Of a DNA stretch of 33,192 nt, positions 24,227 through 32,671 are shown in pieces. The position numbers and the translations under genes are program-made. Position 1 is the first letter of the stretch. Each line of letters opens with the position of its first letter. The notes under the pieces are model-generated. The model saw only the letters and a program-made list of their open reading frames with translations. It did not search any database and was not told where the DNA came from. Source of the stretch: an uncultured Terriglobales bacterium (GTDB taxonomy: Bacteria; Acidobacteriota; Terriglobia; Terriglobales; Acidobacteriaceae); NCBI GenBank assembly GCA_955652845.1, contig CATPBY010000050.1:1-33192 (forward strand). Direction: 5' to 3'.

Positions 24227-25705
24227 CTAAGCCTTGACGGGTTCCGCCGCCGCCGTGGAAGCGTCCTTATCGCGCTTGTCCTTGACCCACTTGTGGCGCA
24301 TGGCACGTACTTTCAGGAAGGTCTTGGCCTCTTTGTAGAGACGCTTGCGATCGTCGCTATGGAACGCGGCCTTTTTCAGAATGCGGAATACAGCCTTGGG
24401 CCTGAAGTAGTATTCATCGTAGAAGCGGTGCACGGCGTCCAGGATCTCTTCCGCCGGCAGGCCAGGATACTGGATGTGAGCGAGCTGATGGCCGCCTTCA
24501 TCCACCATTATGCTGTCTGCCACAATGAATCCATTCTTCATCGCATAATCGTAAAGTTCGGTGCCAGGATAAGCGTGCGCCACCGAAACCTGAATGGTCT
24601 CCACATCCAGTTCCTTGGCAAACGCGATGGTGTTGTTAATAGTCTCGCGAGTTTCTCCCGGCAACCCCATGATGAAATCGCCGTGAACCACCAGCCCCAG
24701 CTTATGGCAATCCTTTGTGAACTGGCGGGCGCGCTCGATGGTCGCGCCCTTCTTGATGTTCTTCAGGATCTGCTGGTCCCCGGACTCGTAGCCCACGATC
24801 AAAAGGCGGCAACCAGCTTCCTTCATGGCCTTGAGAGTTTCAAAATCCGTGGTAACACGCGAAGTGCAGGACCAGGTGAGCTTCAGTGGCTTCAGCTTAG
24901 CGCACAGTTCGACCGTGCGTGCTTTCTGAATGTTAAAGGTGTCATCGTCAAAAAAGAATTCTCTGACGTAGGGCCAGTAATCCTTGGCTTTGGCCATTTC
25001 CCGGGCCACGTCATCGGTCGAGCGCTTGCGCCAGGCATGGCCGCTGGTGGTTTGCGGCCACAGGCAGAAGGTACACTGCGCCGGGCAACCGCGCGTCGTA
25101 TACAGCGACACATAGGGATAAAGCAGAAAAGGCACGTTGTAGCGCTTCGGATCCAGGTCCCGCAAATAGACATCGGTCACGTGCGGAAGAGCGTCGAGGT
25201 CTTCGATCTGCGGCCGATCGGGGTTGTGCACGACTTTGCCGCTCTTTAAGTAAGAGACGCCAAGAATCTGATCGAGCGGTTTGCCCTGCGCGAACTCAAC
25301 CACGGAATAGTCGAATTCTTTACGGCAGATGAAGTCGATGGCCTGGCCATCCCGCAGAGTTCGCTCCGGAAGTACAGTGACGTGCGGCCCGACGAAAGCA
25401 ATCTTGATGCTGGGGTTGGCGTCCTTAATCTTCTGAGCTAACCGGATATCTCCGGGAAACCCCGGGGTGCTGGTGTAGAGCACCAGGAATTCATAATCGC
25501 GAGCGATCTTGATGGTATCTTCCGCCGTAACGTAATGCGGAGGGGCGTCCAGCAAGCGGGCTCCCTCCAGCATTCCAGCCGGATAGGCGAGCCAGACCGG
25601 ATACCAGTAAGACTCGATTTCACGGGTAGCAGGCCAACGTGACCCGGCGCCTCCGTCGAAGTTCTCAAACGAGGGGGGGTTCAGAAACAATGTTTTTAAA
25701 GGCAT
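24227..25705 (-). CDS. hpnJ: Hopanoid-associated radical SAM protein HpnJ (cyclitol ether synthase)
   Basis: 492 aa. The opening TLFLNPPSFENFDGGAGSRW with IESYWYPVWLAYPAGML matches HpnJ closely. The N-terminal ~150 residues look like a B12-binding-type domain; the radical SAM cluster motif is C207-PAQ-C211-TF-C214. Later blocks include EFFFDDDTFN, GYESGDQQILKNIKKG and HGDFIMGLPGETRETI. HpnJ converts bacteriohopanetetrol glucosamine into the cyclitol ether. HpnI and HpnK, which make that substrate, are not here. It is followed by the two EamA genes after 12 bases, and its 237-base upstream gap holds two inverted repeats. No strong ribosome binding site is seen. Confidence 0.92.
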   Translation of the reverse strand: MPLKTLFLNPPSFENFDGGAGSRWPATREIESYWYPVWLAYPAGMLEGARLLDAPPHYVTAEDTIKIARDYEFLVLYTSTPGFPGDIRLAQKIKDANPSIKIAFVGPHVTVLPERTLRDGQAIDFICRKEFDYSVVEFAQGKPLDQILGVSYLKSGKVVHNPDRPQIEDLDALPHVTDVYLRDLDPKRYNVPFLLYPYVSLYTTRGCPAQCTFCLWPQTTSGHAWRKRSTDDVAREMAKAKDYWPYVREFFFDDDTFNIQKARTVELCAKLKPLKLTWSCTSRVTTDFETLKAMKEAGCRLLIVGYESGDQQILKNIKKGATIERARQFTKDCHKLGLVVHGDFIMGLPGETRETINNTIAFAKELDVETIQVSVAHAYPGTELYDYAMKNGFIVADSIMVDEGGHQLAHIQYPGLPAEEILDAVHRFYDEYYFRPKAVFRILKKAAFHSDDRKRLYKEAKTFLKVRAMRHKWVKDKRDKDASTAAAEPVKA

Positions 25706-25767
25706 AAGGGTGAATAACTTATCTTAACATTCCTCGAAAGATTTTGTGCTGGCAACCGGGGTACACT

Positions 25768-25798
25768 CCAGGTCCGCCTTGGTACCAAGCCCGCCTGG
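25768..25798. repeat. Imperfect inverted repeat upstream of hpnJ
   Basis: A perfect 12-base palindrome CTTGGTACCAAG at 25778-25789 is flanked by outer arms CCAGG (25768-25772) and CCTGG (25794-25798). It lies about 60-95 bases before the hpnJ start, where an operator would be expected. Function unknown. Confidence 0.5.
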
Positions 25799-25912
25799 AC
25801 AAAGCTATGCCCAAAGATAATTCTCAGGTTAATGGCTCCCTACTCCCAAGCCCAACACGTTTACGGTGAATGGCTGATTCGGAGGGGTGAAGGGCAGGGC
25901 TGGGTTCTGTAA

Positions 25913-25925
25913 GGGAACGGTTCCC
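25913..25925. repeat. Inverted repeat just after the TolC-like gene
   Basis: GGGAACGGTTCCC, extendable with CTGGG/CCCAG around it, lies 18 bases beyond the stop of the TolC-like gene on the minus strand. No run of T follows, so it is a weak candidate for a terminator or RNA-processing hairpin between that gene and hpnJ. Confidence 0.4.
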
Positions 25926-25942
25926 CAGGGCTTATCGCAAAC

Positions 25943-27262
25943 CTACTTGCGGACCCCCGCCCACTCTTCAAGGTCGCCCGTGGCGCGCAGGAGCGTAATT
26001 CGGGCCCGCTGCATTTCAAAGCTGGCATCCTGAAGCATATTGAAGCGCTCTGTCGTCTGAATGCGGGCGTCCTCCAAATCATGCAAGGTGGCGGAGCCGG
26101 CGTCCATGCGGATTTGCAGCGCGTCCAGATTGGACTGCGCGACCTGATATTCGAGATCGGCTACCTGCTGCGCTGCGGTCAGTTGTTCCACGGATCGTTG
26201 CAGCCTTAATGTTTCTTCAGAAAGCTGGTTCTTCGCGGCTTCAGCGGTTTTTCTGGCGTGCAGCGTTTCAGCATCGGCTCCCTCTGCGCGAGCCCGCTGC
26301 GTAAAGCTCAGAAAAGGAAAACGGATGGCAACGCCCAGCGTGGCATTGTGACGTTGGAAGCTGCCCGCCCTGAAATATTGATCGTAATTGTTGTAAGTAG
26401 ACAGCAGCGCATACTGTCCGGCGAAATCAACCGATGGCAGCATTGCGCGATGCTCTGCGCGAGCACGAAAGCTTTGGGCAGACACGTGGACTTGCGCCGC
26501 TTCTACTGATGGGTTGACGCGTACCGCCTTGGCCGCCAGATCGTCCTCCTGTTTTACTTCAGGTAACGCCGGAATAGAGTCAGGCATAGTTTCTATGGAG
26601 GCGGCGGGAAGTCCGGTGAATTGTGCCAGCCGGCTTCGCAATACATCCGCAGCTCCGCGAGCCTCAGAAATCCGCAGCCGCACTCGAGCGCTGGTGAGAC
26701 GTGCCTGGTTTTTAGCCAACGGATTGTCTATGCCTTCCTGGATCCGTTGATCGACTACCTGTTCCATTTTAAGTGCATCGGTTTGCTGCTGTTGCAGATG
26801 CCCCAGAAACGTCTCCCACTTGCTGAGCTCGACGTAACTCAGCACCGTATCCTGGATGACCTGAGCGCACTGATCCTTAACCCGCAGCGCTGAGGCTTGC
26901 CACTCGGTTTGGGCAGCGCGCACGAGATCTCGCAGAGAGGGATTGATGAGCGCCGATTGCGTGTTAAGACTCAGGATGGCGGGTGCTGAGCCTTCCAGGC
27001 TGAGCGGGAACCCCCATGATTTTCCCAGGCCGGAACCCAAAATAAATTGCGGTATGTATTGATCGCGCGCTTCCCGATAAGCCGCAAATGCCCGTTGTTC
27101 ATCGGCGCCGGCGGCCGCTGCGGTTGTGCTGTGAGTCAGCGCCAACTCAACCGCGCGCTTCAGGGGCAGCGGTTCGGCTTCGAGCCCAGGCAAAGAGAAC
27201 AGAGAGCCGGCAAATAGGATACAGAAGGAAACACGCGAAGTAATGCGTGAAGCAGGTTTCAT
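25943..27262 (-). CDS. TolC-like outer membrane efflux protein
   Basis: 439 aa. A signal peptide (ITSRVSFCILFAGSLFSLPGLEA) is followed by two repeats typical of the outer membrane efflux protein family: PLPLKRAVELALTHS..., and KAVRVNPSVEAAQVHVSAQSF. Helical segments with Gln/Ala-rich text (EARDQYIPQF, EETLRLQRSVEQLTAAQQ) complete the fold. It should form a trimeric channel in the outer membrane that joins a periplasmic adaptor, here the membrane fusion protein two genes upstream. AAGGTGG stands before ATG 27262. Gap to the TPR gene is 66 bases, and to hpnJ 237 bases. Confidence 0.88.
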   Translation of the reverse strand: MKPASRITSRVSFCILFAGSLFSLPGLEAEPLPLKRAVELALTHSTTAAAAGADEQRAFAAYREARDQYIPQFILGSGLGKSWGFPLSLEGSAPAILSLNTQSALINPSLRDLVRAAQTEWQASALRVKDQCAQVIQDTVLSYVELSKWETFLGHLQQQQTDALKMEQVVDQRIQEGIDNPLAKNQARLTSARVRLRISEARGAADVLRSRLAQFTGLPAASIETMPDSIPALPEVKQEDDLAAKAVRVNPSVEAAQVHVSAQSFRARAEHRAMLPSVDFAGQYALLSTYNNYDQYFRAGSFQRHNATLGVAIRFPFLSFTQRARAEGADAETLHARKTAEAAKNQLSEETLRLQRSVEQLTAAQQVADLEYQVAQSNLDALQIRMDAGSATLHDLEDARIQTTERFNMLQDASFEMQRARITLLRATGDLEEWAGVRK

Positions 27263-27328
27263 CTCGCCACCTTCGAAGGAGCTGTATTTGCTAGAAATCG
27301 CGATTGTAAATGACGCGCCGGGCGGCGC

Positions 27329-28288
27329 TCAGCGGTTTAGCCGGTTCAGGGCGTCCTGGGCGCGAGAAAATTCTTTGGCCAGAGCCAGGGCGGCGCGATA
27401 TTCGTTGGCGGCAGATTGTTGATCCCCTTGCTTTTCCAAAACTGTTCCCAGCAGATAGTGGGCTTTAAAAGCTGGGGCTTCTTCCACCGGGGAGCTCGAG
27501 GCGAGATAACGACGCAATAAGTCGGTGGCCAACTTCAAATTTCGGCCACTGCGGATCAGGACGTCTCCAGATTCCACCAGGATTTCCGGGCGGTTCATGG
27601 GCGCGGATGAGGCATGACGGATGGCGTCTTCCATTTCATCCCAACGCTGCCCGTGACGATAAAACAGCGCCAGGTTGAACCAGGCCAGGGCACTGCCGTG
27701 GCTGGTCTCAATTGCGGCCCGGTACTCCTTTTCCGCGGCTGCAGAATCCTTCCTCTTTTCCTCCAGCCTCCCGTTTACCCAGTGCGCCCTGGCGGGGTCG
27801 AGTCTGGCGAGAGTCTCCGCCTGGACGCGAGCTTTATCCTGACCACCGCCAACGATTCCCGGAGCCTCAAGATAAAACTCGGCCAGATCGGTGCGGGCAT
27901 CGACGTTGTCAGGATCCAGTCTGACTGCCTGTTCAAATTCAGCACGAACCTTTTTGGCTAAACTGGCAGCGGAAAAAAATCCAGAGGCGCCAGCCTTCTC
28001 TCCGTAAATGCGTCCCAGCCACAAATGGTAGCGGCTGTTTCCGGGTTCAAGAGCGACGGCCTGTTCGCAGGCGGCGATACCGCGATTCCAATCCCCGATG
28101 GAGAAATAAGCGCGGCAAAGAAAGTTGTGAGCTGCAGCGTCTTCCGGCGTGTTACGGATTCGCGTGCGCAACGTCACGATAGCGTCATCGACTCGCCCGG
28201 CTGCCAGCAGGGCTGGACCGGAATCGTCGGCTGCGGCAGCACAAGTCACAGCACCCACACATAATATGATGTATTTCGGCCAGCGCAT
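27329..28288 (-). CDS. Exported TPR repeat protein
   Basis: 319 aa with a signal peptide (MRWPKYIILCVGAVTCAAAAD). At least six TPR-like repeats follow, such as LLAAGRVDDAIVTLRTRI, NFLCRAYFSIGDWNRGIAAC, AVRLDPDNVDARTDLAEFYL and YLLGTVLEKQGDQQSAANEY. TPRs act as protein-binding scaffolds in the periplasm. It starts two bases after the membrane fusion gene stop, so the two are one transcript. A stable place in a MFP/TPR/TolC set suggests it assembles or regulates the channel. The name of a specific family is not recognised. Confidence 0.8.
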   Translation of the reverse strand: MRWPKYIILCVGAVTCAAAADDSGPALLAAGRVDDAIVTLRTRIRNTPEDAAAHNFLCRAYFSIGDWNRGIAACEQAVALEPGNSRYHLWLGRIYGEKAGASGFFSAASLAKKVRAEFEQAVRLDPDNVDARTDLAEFYLEAPGIVGGGQDKARVQAETLARLDPARAHWVNGRLEEKRKDSAAAEKEYRAAIETSHGSALAWFNLALFYRHGQRWDEMEDAIRHASSAPMNRPEILVESGDVLIRSGRNLKLATDLLRRYLASSSPVEEAPAFKAHYLLGTVLEKQGDQQSAANEYRAALALAKEFSRAQDALNRLNR

Positions 28289-28290
28289 TC

Positions 28291-29541
28291 CTAATGGACC
28301 ACTTTCACCGATAGACCGCTGCGTAGCGGCTTGGAATTGAGGGAGGCTAGCGCCACCTCGGCGTTTTCTGTTATTCCCCCGGTCACTTCTACCGACGTCA
28401 GGTTGGAAACCGAAGTCTGAACGTCCCGCCGTTGTAACTCATTGTTCACCACTTCAAACACGTAAGTCTTGCTGTCATCCTGACGGATAGCCTCGCGCGG
28501 CACTGTAAGCACGCCGCGGTGTTCCGCCGTAACAATGGTAATGCCCACGTTTATGTTGGGCAGAAGTTTGAAATCCTGGTTGTCAACCACACAGGTTGTT
28601 TCCCCCACGTTCCGCGTACCGCGCAGTTTAACGGTCGCAGGAATGGTATTTACCGTTCCATTCCAAATGCGGCCCGGAATTGCATCCCATGTAACCTCGA
28701 TCTTCTGTCCAGGGGTCAGGCGCCCGACGTCGGGTTCATCCACAAAGGCGCGTACCAGCACCTTGGAGAGATCAGCCTCCTGCAAGACCAGGTCTCCCGG
28801 ATTGACGTATGCACCCTGATGCAGCGGCAGGGAGAAAACGATGCCGTCAAAAGGAGCGCGGATATTCAGTTGACTAAGGATATCTTCCGCGGCCGCATGA
28901 GCGCTTTGCGCCTCGGTCTTCTGCGCCTGGGCACGCGCAATTTCCGGCTCAGAATACCGGCCCTTCTGTTTCTGCTGAAGCAGGTTGAGGTCGGTGGTGG
29001 CGCGCGCTAATTGATTCTCGGCCTCCTTTAACTCCGCCGGTGAGGCGGCGTCCTTCTGCCGCAAACGCTGAAGAGCTTCCAGGTTGCGCTGCGCCGTGTC
29101 GCGCGCGTCCCTGGCCTTGATCAATTGCGCCTCCACAGTAAGCACTTCTTCCCGATTGCCGCCGCTCTGAATGGCGCTGAGATCAGCGTTCGCAGCACTC
29201 ACCTGAGACAATGCTCGCGCGGCATGGCTTCGGGCCTCGGCATCATCGAGCAGAACCAGCAGCTGACCTTTCTTTACCTGGTCGCCTTCTTTAACCAGCA
29301 ATCTTTTCACGGTGGTGCCCACGGGGGCATGGGGCTCGAAACTCTGGATGGGTTCGACTTTTCCGTTTGTGGAAACAACGCTGCGGATCGTATCGCGGTG
29401 CGCCTGGGCGACGCGAACGGGTACCGCATCATCACGGGACATGAATGAGGCCAGTACCACTACTGCAGCCATGATGAGAATCGCCGGCACGAGCCACTGG
29501 CGCCGCCCGAAAAAACCGTTGTTGTCACTGGTTGATGCCAC
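28291..29541 (-). CDS. Membrane fusion protein (HlyD/RND-type periplasmic adaptor)
   Basis: 416 aa from GTG 29541; TTG 29559 would add six residues, and neither has a clear ribosome binding site. A single membrane anchor (WLVPAILIMAAVVVLASF) leads into a lipoyl/barrel-sandwich half (VVSTNGKVEPIQSFEPHAPVGTTVKRLLVKEGDQVKKGQLL in pieces), a coiled-coil hairpin (roughly residues 110-205) and the second lipoyl half (LNIRAPFDGIVFSLPLHQGAYVNPGDLV). C-terminal beta-barrel follows. It bridges an inner-membrane pump and a TolC-like channel, but no ABC permease/ATPase or RND pump gene lies in this operon. Divergent from queF, across a 158-base gap. Confidence 0.87.
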   Translation of the reverse strand: MASTSDNNGFFGRRQWLVPAILIMAAVVVLASFMSRDDAVPVRVAQAHRDTIRSVVSTNGKVEPIQSFEPHAPVGTTVKRLLVKEGDQVKKGQLLVLLDDAEARSHAARALSQVSAANADLSAIQSGGNREEVLTVEAQLIKARDARDTAQRNLEALQRLRQKDAASPAELKEAENQLARATTDLNLLQQKQKGRYSEPEIARAQAQKTEAQSAHAAAEDILSQLNIRAPFDGIVFSLPLHQGAYVNPGDLVLQEADLSKVLVRAFVDEPDVGRLTPGQKIEVTWDAIPGRIWNGTVNTIPATVKLRGTRNVGETTCVVDNQDFKLLPNINVGITIVTAEHRGVLTVPREAIRQDDSKTYVFEVVNNELQRRDVQTSVSNLTSVEVTGGITENAEVALASLNSKPLRSGLSVKVVH

Positions 29542-29667
29542 TTTGTTCGCTAATCGCAATAATGTATCATCTGTCGCCTTCGGCAGCTTGCGGGACTACT
29601 TAATCTCTTAGATGCGCCACTGCCCGCTAAGACTCGCAATCGCTGCCGTTTGGGGATGTCCCATACC

Positions 29668-29695
29668 GCTGGTTACAATAAGCTGGTTACAATAA
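29668..29695. repeat. Perfect 14-bp tandem repeat upstream of queF
   Basis: GCTGGTTACAATAA occurs at 29668-29681 and again at 29682-29695, ending four bases before the queF ATG. Each copy contains TACAAT, a good -10 hexamer (29674-29679 and 29688-29693). TTGGGG at 29650-29655 is 18 bases before the first. The duplication may have doubled the -10 element. Confidence 0.85.
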
Positions 29696-29699
29696 AAAG

Positions 29700-30110
29700 A
29701 TGCCAAGGAGCCCGCGCTACCGTCCCGAACACGCCCAGGCCGGTCTCGACGCCCAATTTCCCGAAATCGAAACCTGGCAGAACCAGTTTCCAGGTTATGA
29801 AATTGTTGTGGATGACCCTGAGTTCACATCCGTCTGTCCTAAGACGGGGCTGCCGGATTTCGGCTCGCTTACCATTCGCTATATGCCCAATAAGCTCTGC
29901 CTGGAACTGAAATCACTGAAAGAATACCTGCAGTCTTATCGTAATCTCGGCATTTTTCAGGAGAACATTGTGAACCGCGTGCTGGATGACGTGGTCCGCT
30001 GGACCCGTCCGGTCTGGGCGGAGGTAAAAGGTGAGTTCCGACCGCGTGGCGGGATATCCACCGTGGTAACGGCGCGCTGGCCGCGCCCGAAGTCGGGTAA
30101 AAGAAAATAG
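29700..30110 (+). CDS. queF: NADPH-dependent 7-cyano-7-deazaguanine reductase
   Basis: 136 aa, single-domain QueF of the short type. It reduces preQ0 to preQ1 in queuosine synthesis. Catalytic residues are C46 and D53 in FTSVCPKTGLPDFG, and the QueF signature is ELKSLKEYLQSYRNLGIFQE. FRPRGGIST is the usual C-terminal block. No ribosome binding site is visible before ATG 29700, so the transcript may be almost leaderless, which would fit the second -10-like repeat copy. It is not functionally tied to the hopanoid genes around it. Confidence 0.95.
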   Translation: MPRSPRYRPEHAQAGLDAQFPEIETWQNQFPGYEIVVDDPEFTSVCPKTGLPDFGSLTIRYMPNKLCLELKSLKEYLQSYRNLGIFQENIVNRVLDDVVRWTRPVWAEVKGEFRPRGGISTVVTARWPRPKSGKRK

Positions 30111-30218
30111 CCCCTCCCCAAGTCATCGAAGAACTTAGAAGCCGCGCACCGCGAATCTCTGGTTGCCAAAACAGGCACGTGGCCCGACTGCCGCGGTCAT
30201 GTTAGATTCGCTCGACCC

Positions 30219-31460
30219 GTGTCCAATCAAAGGCTCTATCCTCGTGTCGCGCTGGCCCTGCTCACGGCGCTGAATCTTTTCAATTACATTGACCGCTCGG
30301 TACTGTTTGCGGTGCAGGATCTGGTCAAAGCCGAGTTTCATCGCAGCGACGCCTCGTTCGGCCTTTTGACTAGTGTCTTCTTCGTTTTCTACATGATCGC
30401 CGCGCCGTTCATGGGGCCATTGGCGAACCGGTTCTCCAGGAAGAGTGTGATCGTTGCCGGAGCGATCCTATGGAGTGCGGCCACCCTGCTGACGGCTTTT
30501 ACGCACAACTTTAACCAATTGCTCATACGCCACACCCTGGTCGGCATCGGGGAAGCCAGCTTCGTCACGCTTTCTCCGACATTTGTTGCGGACATGTTTC
30601 CGGAAAATCAGCGCGGACGGGTGATGGGTGTTTTTTATCTGGCGATACCCGTGGGAACCGCGCTGGGTTACGTACTCGGAGGCCTGATGGGCCCCGCATA
30701 CGGATGGCGCGCTCCGTTTTACATTGGCGCGGCCCCAGGAGTGTTTCTTGCCTTGCTGCTCTTATTCGTTCCCGAGCCGCCGCTCGGCCAGTTCGACTCC
30801 GCAGAAAAAAAGACGCCAGATCGCGACACATTGAAAGGATTGCTGCGCAATCCGGCTTTCCTCACGGCGACCTTTGGAATGGCGATGATGACTTTCGCGT
30901 TGGGCGGATTGCAGGTCTGGATGCCGACGTTCCTGCATCGCGCCCGCAGTTATAGCCTGAGGGATGCCAACAATCTTTTTGGTTTGAGTACAGCCATTAA
31001 CGGACTGGTAGCGTCGCTGGCCGGAGGATGGTTGTCGGATTACCTTCTCCGACGGACCAGGGCGGCGCATTATCTGGTTTCAGCGGCCAGCCTCGGGATT
31101 GCGATCCCGGCGATGTGGATGGCGCTGTACACAACTGGTAAATGGATGGTGGTTGGGATCTTCCTCGCTGAGTTCTTGCTGCTGCTGAACACCGGGCCAC
31201 TGAATGCCGCCGTCATAAACTCGGTTGGACCGCACGTTCGAGCTATGGCTATCGCAGTGAATATTTTCATTTTCCACCTGCTGGGCGACGTGCCATCGGC
31301 CTACTTGATCGGCTACATGTCTGACAAGTATTCCTTGCAACTGGCGTTCCTTGGCCCCGTCATCGCCATCGCGCTGTCGTCTGCGATATTGTTTTACGGT
31401 ATGAAATTCGCTCCGCCAGTCAGCATGCAGAATCAACCAGGCGCGGTTGGAGCCCATTAG
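30219..31460 (+). CDS. Spinster-like MFS transporter
   Basis: 413 aa from GTG 30219 with about 12 membrane segments. The first helix carries LNLFNYIDRSVL, the NYxDR motif of the Spns (Spinster) branch of the major facilitator superfamily, then GLLTSVFFVFYMIAAPFMG and NRFSRKSVIVAGAILWS. In animals Spns proteins carry sphingosine-1-phosphate and lysophospholipids; bacterial members are less known. The glycosyltransferase gene starts two bases after its stop, so the pair is one transcript. A lipid or lipid-sugar cargo is possible here. Substrate cannot be read from the sequence. Confidence 0.85.
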   Translation: MSNQRLYPRVALALLTALNLFNYIDRSVLFAVQDLVKAEFHRSDASFGLLTSVFFVFYMIAAPFMGPLANRFSRKSVIVAGAILWSAATLLTAFTHNFNQLLIRHTLVGIGEASFVTLSPTFVADMFPENQRGRVMGVFYLAIPVGTALGYVLGGLMGPAYGWRAPFYIGAAPGVFLALLLLFVPEPPLGQFDSAEKKTPDRDTLKGLLRNPAFLTATFGMAMMTFALGGLQVWMPTFLHRARSYSLRDANNLFGLSTAINGLVASLAGGWLSDYLLRRTRAAHYLVSAASLGIAIPAMWMALYTTGKWMVVGIFLAEFLLLLNTGPLNAAVINSVGPHVRAMAIAVNIFIFHLLGDVPSAYLIGYMSDKYSLQLAFLGPVIAIALSSAILFYGMKFAPPVSMQNQPGAVGAH

Positions 31461-31462
31461 GG

Positions 31463-32638
31463 ATGCCGTATTTCCACTGGATTGCTGGCTGCATCCTGGG
31501 GCTGGTCTGGTTTGAGCGGCTGGCCGAAGCTGCTTTCGGGATGAGAAGAATCTCTGATCTTTCTCGCCCGGAATGGAACCGCAATCCGGTCACTGCCAAG
31601 GGAAATCCGACGGTCAGTATCATCGTCCCCGCCCGCAATGAAGCGGATAACATCGAACAGACCCTGACCCAGTTATTGGCCCTTGACTACGAAAACTACG
31701 AAATTATCGCCGTGGATGACCGCTCCACGGATCGCACGGGCGCGATCATGGATCACATAGCGGCTACCGCGGATGCAAAACAGCATCTCAAAGTGCTGCA
31801 CGTGAACGAGTTGCCCGCGGGATGGATGGGGAAAACCCACGCGATGTGGACGGCGTCCCAACAGGCTGGCAGCGAGTGGTTATTGTTTACCGACGCCGAT
31901 GTGCTCTTCAGTCCGGGCGCGGTCCGTCGCGCTCTGGCGTATGCGGAGTCTGAGGGCGCTGATCATCTGGTACTTTTTCCGCACATGATTATGAAGCGGC
32001 CGGGCGAAAAAATGATGATCGCATTTTTCCAGATGCTGTTCGTTTTTGGACATCGACCCTGGAAGGTCGCCGATCCGAATACTAATGATCACATGGGTGT
32101 GGGCGCCTTCAACCTGATCCGTCGCCGCGTCTACGACGCAGTCGGAACTTACCAGCGGCTGCGGATGGAAGTAATTGACGATATGAAACTGGGTAAGGTG
32201 GTGAAGAACGCAGGCTATGCTCAACACATCGTATTTGGCGGACATTTGATTTCCATCCGTTGGGCGAATGGCGCAATGGGGGTAGTGCGCAATCTCACCA
32301 AGAATTTCTTCGCACTCATGTCTTTCCAGTGGCCGCGGGCGGTCCTCTCCTGTATCGCACTAACCTTCCTGAACCTGATGCCTTTTATCGGAATTGGATT
32401 GGCGCATGGTTGGGCGCGCCTGCCTTACGCGGTTGCGCTGCTGGCGGTGTTCCTGATTTATCTGGGGATGTCGTGGATGTCAGAAATCCGCCCCTATTAC
32501 TTCTTGCTTCATCCCATCGGCACCATTCTGTTCATCTACACCATGATGCGTTCGATGGTTTTGACGCTAGGGCAGGGCGGAGTGCTGTGGCGAGGAACAT
32601 TTTATCCGCTGGGAGAATTACGGAAAGGGATGGTCTAA
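31463..32638 (+). CDS. Family 2 glycosyltransferase, HpnB-like
   Basis: 391 aa. A GT-A domain spans about residues 50-280: SIIVPARNEADNIEQTL, IIAVDDRSTDRTG, ELPAGWMGKTHAMW, LLFTDADVLFSPGAVRRAL with its DAD metal motif, and MEVIDDMKLGK as the acceptor-side Asp. It is flanked by an N-terminal hydrophobic stretch and three C-terminal membrane segments (LTFLNLMPFIGIGLAHG, LPYAVALLAVFLIYLGM, IGTILFIYTMM). The GWxGK block and the layout recall HpnB and carotenoid or lipid glycosyltransferases. It may add sugar to a hopanoid or other membrane lipid. It is not the ceramide-glucosyltransferase-like HpnI. Symbol withheld for that reason. Confidence 0.8.
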   Translation: MPYFHWIAGCILGLVWFERLAEAAFGMRRISDLSRPEWNRNPVTAKGNPTVSIIVPARNEADNIEQTLTQLLALDYENYEIIAVDDRSTDRTGAIMDHIAATADAKQHLKVLHVNELPAGWMGKTHAMWTASQQAGSEWLLFTDADVLFSPGAVRRALAYAESEGADHLVLFPHMIMKRPGEKMMIAFFQMLFVFGHRPWKVADPNTNDHMGVGAFNLIRRRVYDAVGTYQRLRMEVIDDMKLGKVVKNAGYAQHIVFGGHLISIRWANGAMGVVRNLTKNFFALMSFQWPRAVLSCIALTFLNLMPFIGIGLAHGWARLPYAVALLAVFLIYLGMSWMSEIRPYYFLLHPIGTILFIYTMMRSMVLTLGQGGVLWRGTFYPLGELRKGMV

Positions 32639-32671
32639 CTGCCACGGGTAAGACTGTCGGAGCAGCAAGCC

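Noticed and set aside
24293..25249. 318-codon plus-strand open frame inside hpnJ
   Set aside because: Antisense shadow of hpnJ, which has clear radical SAM motifs on the other strand.
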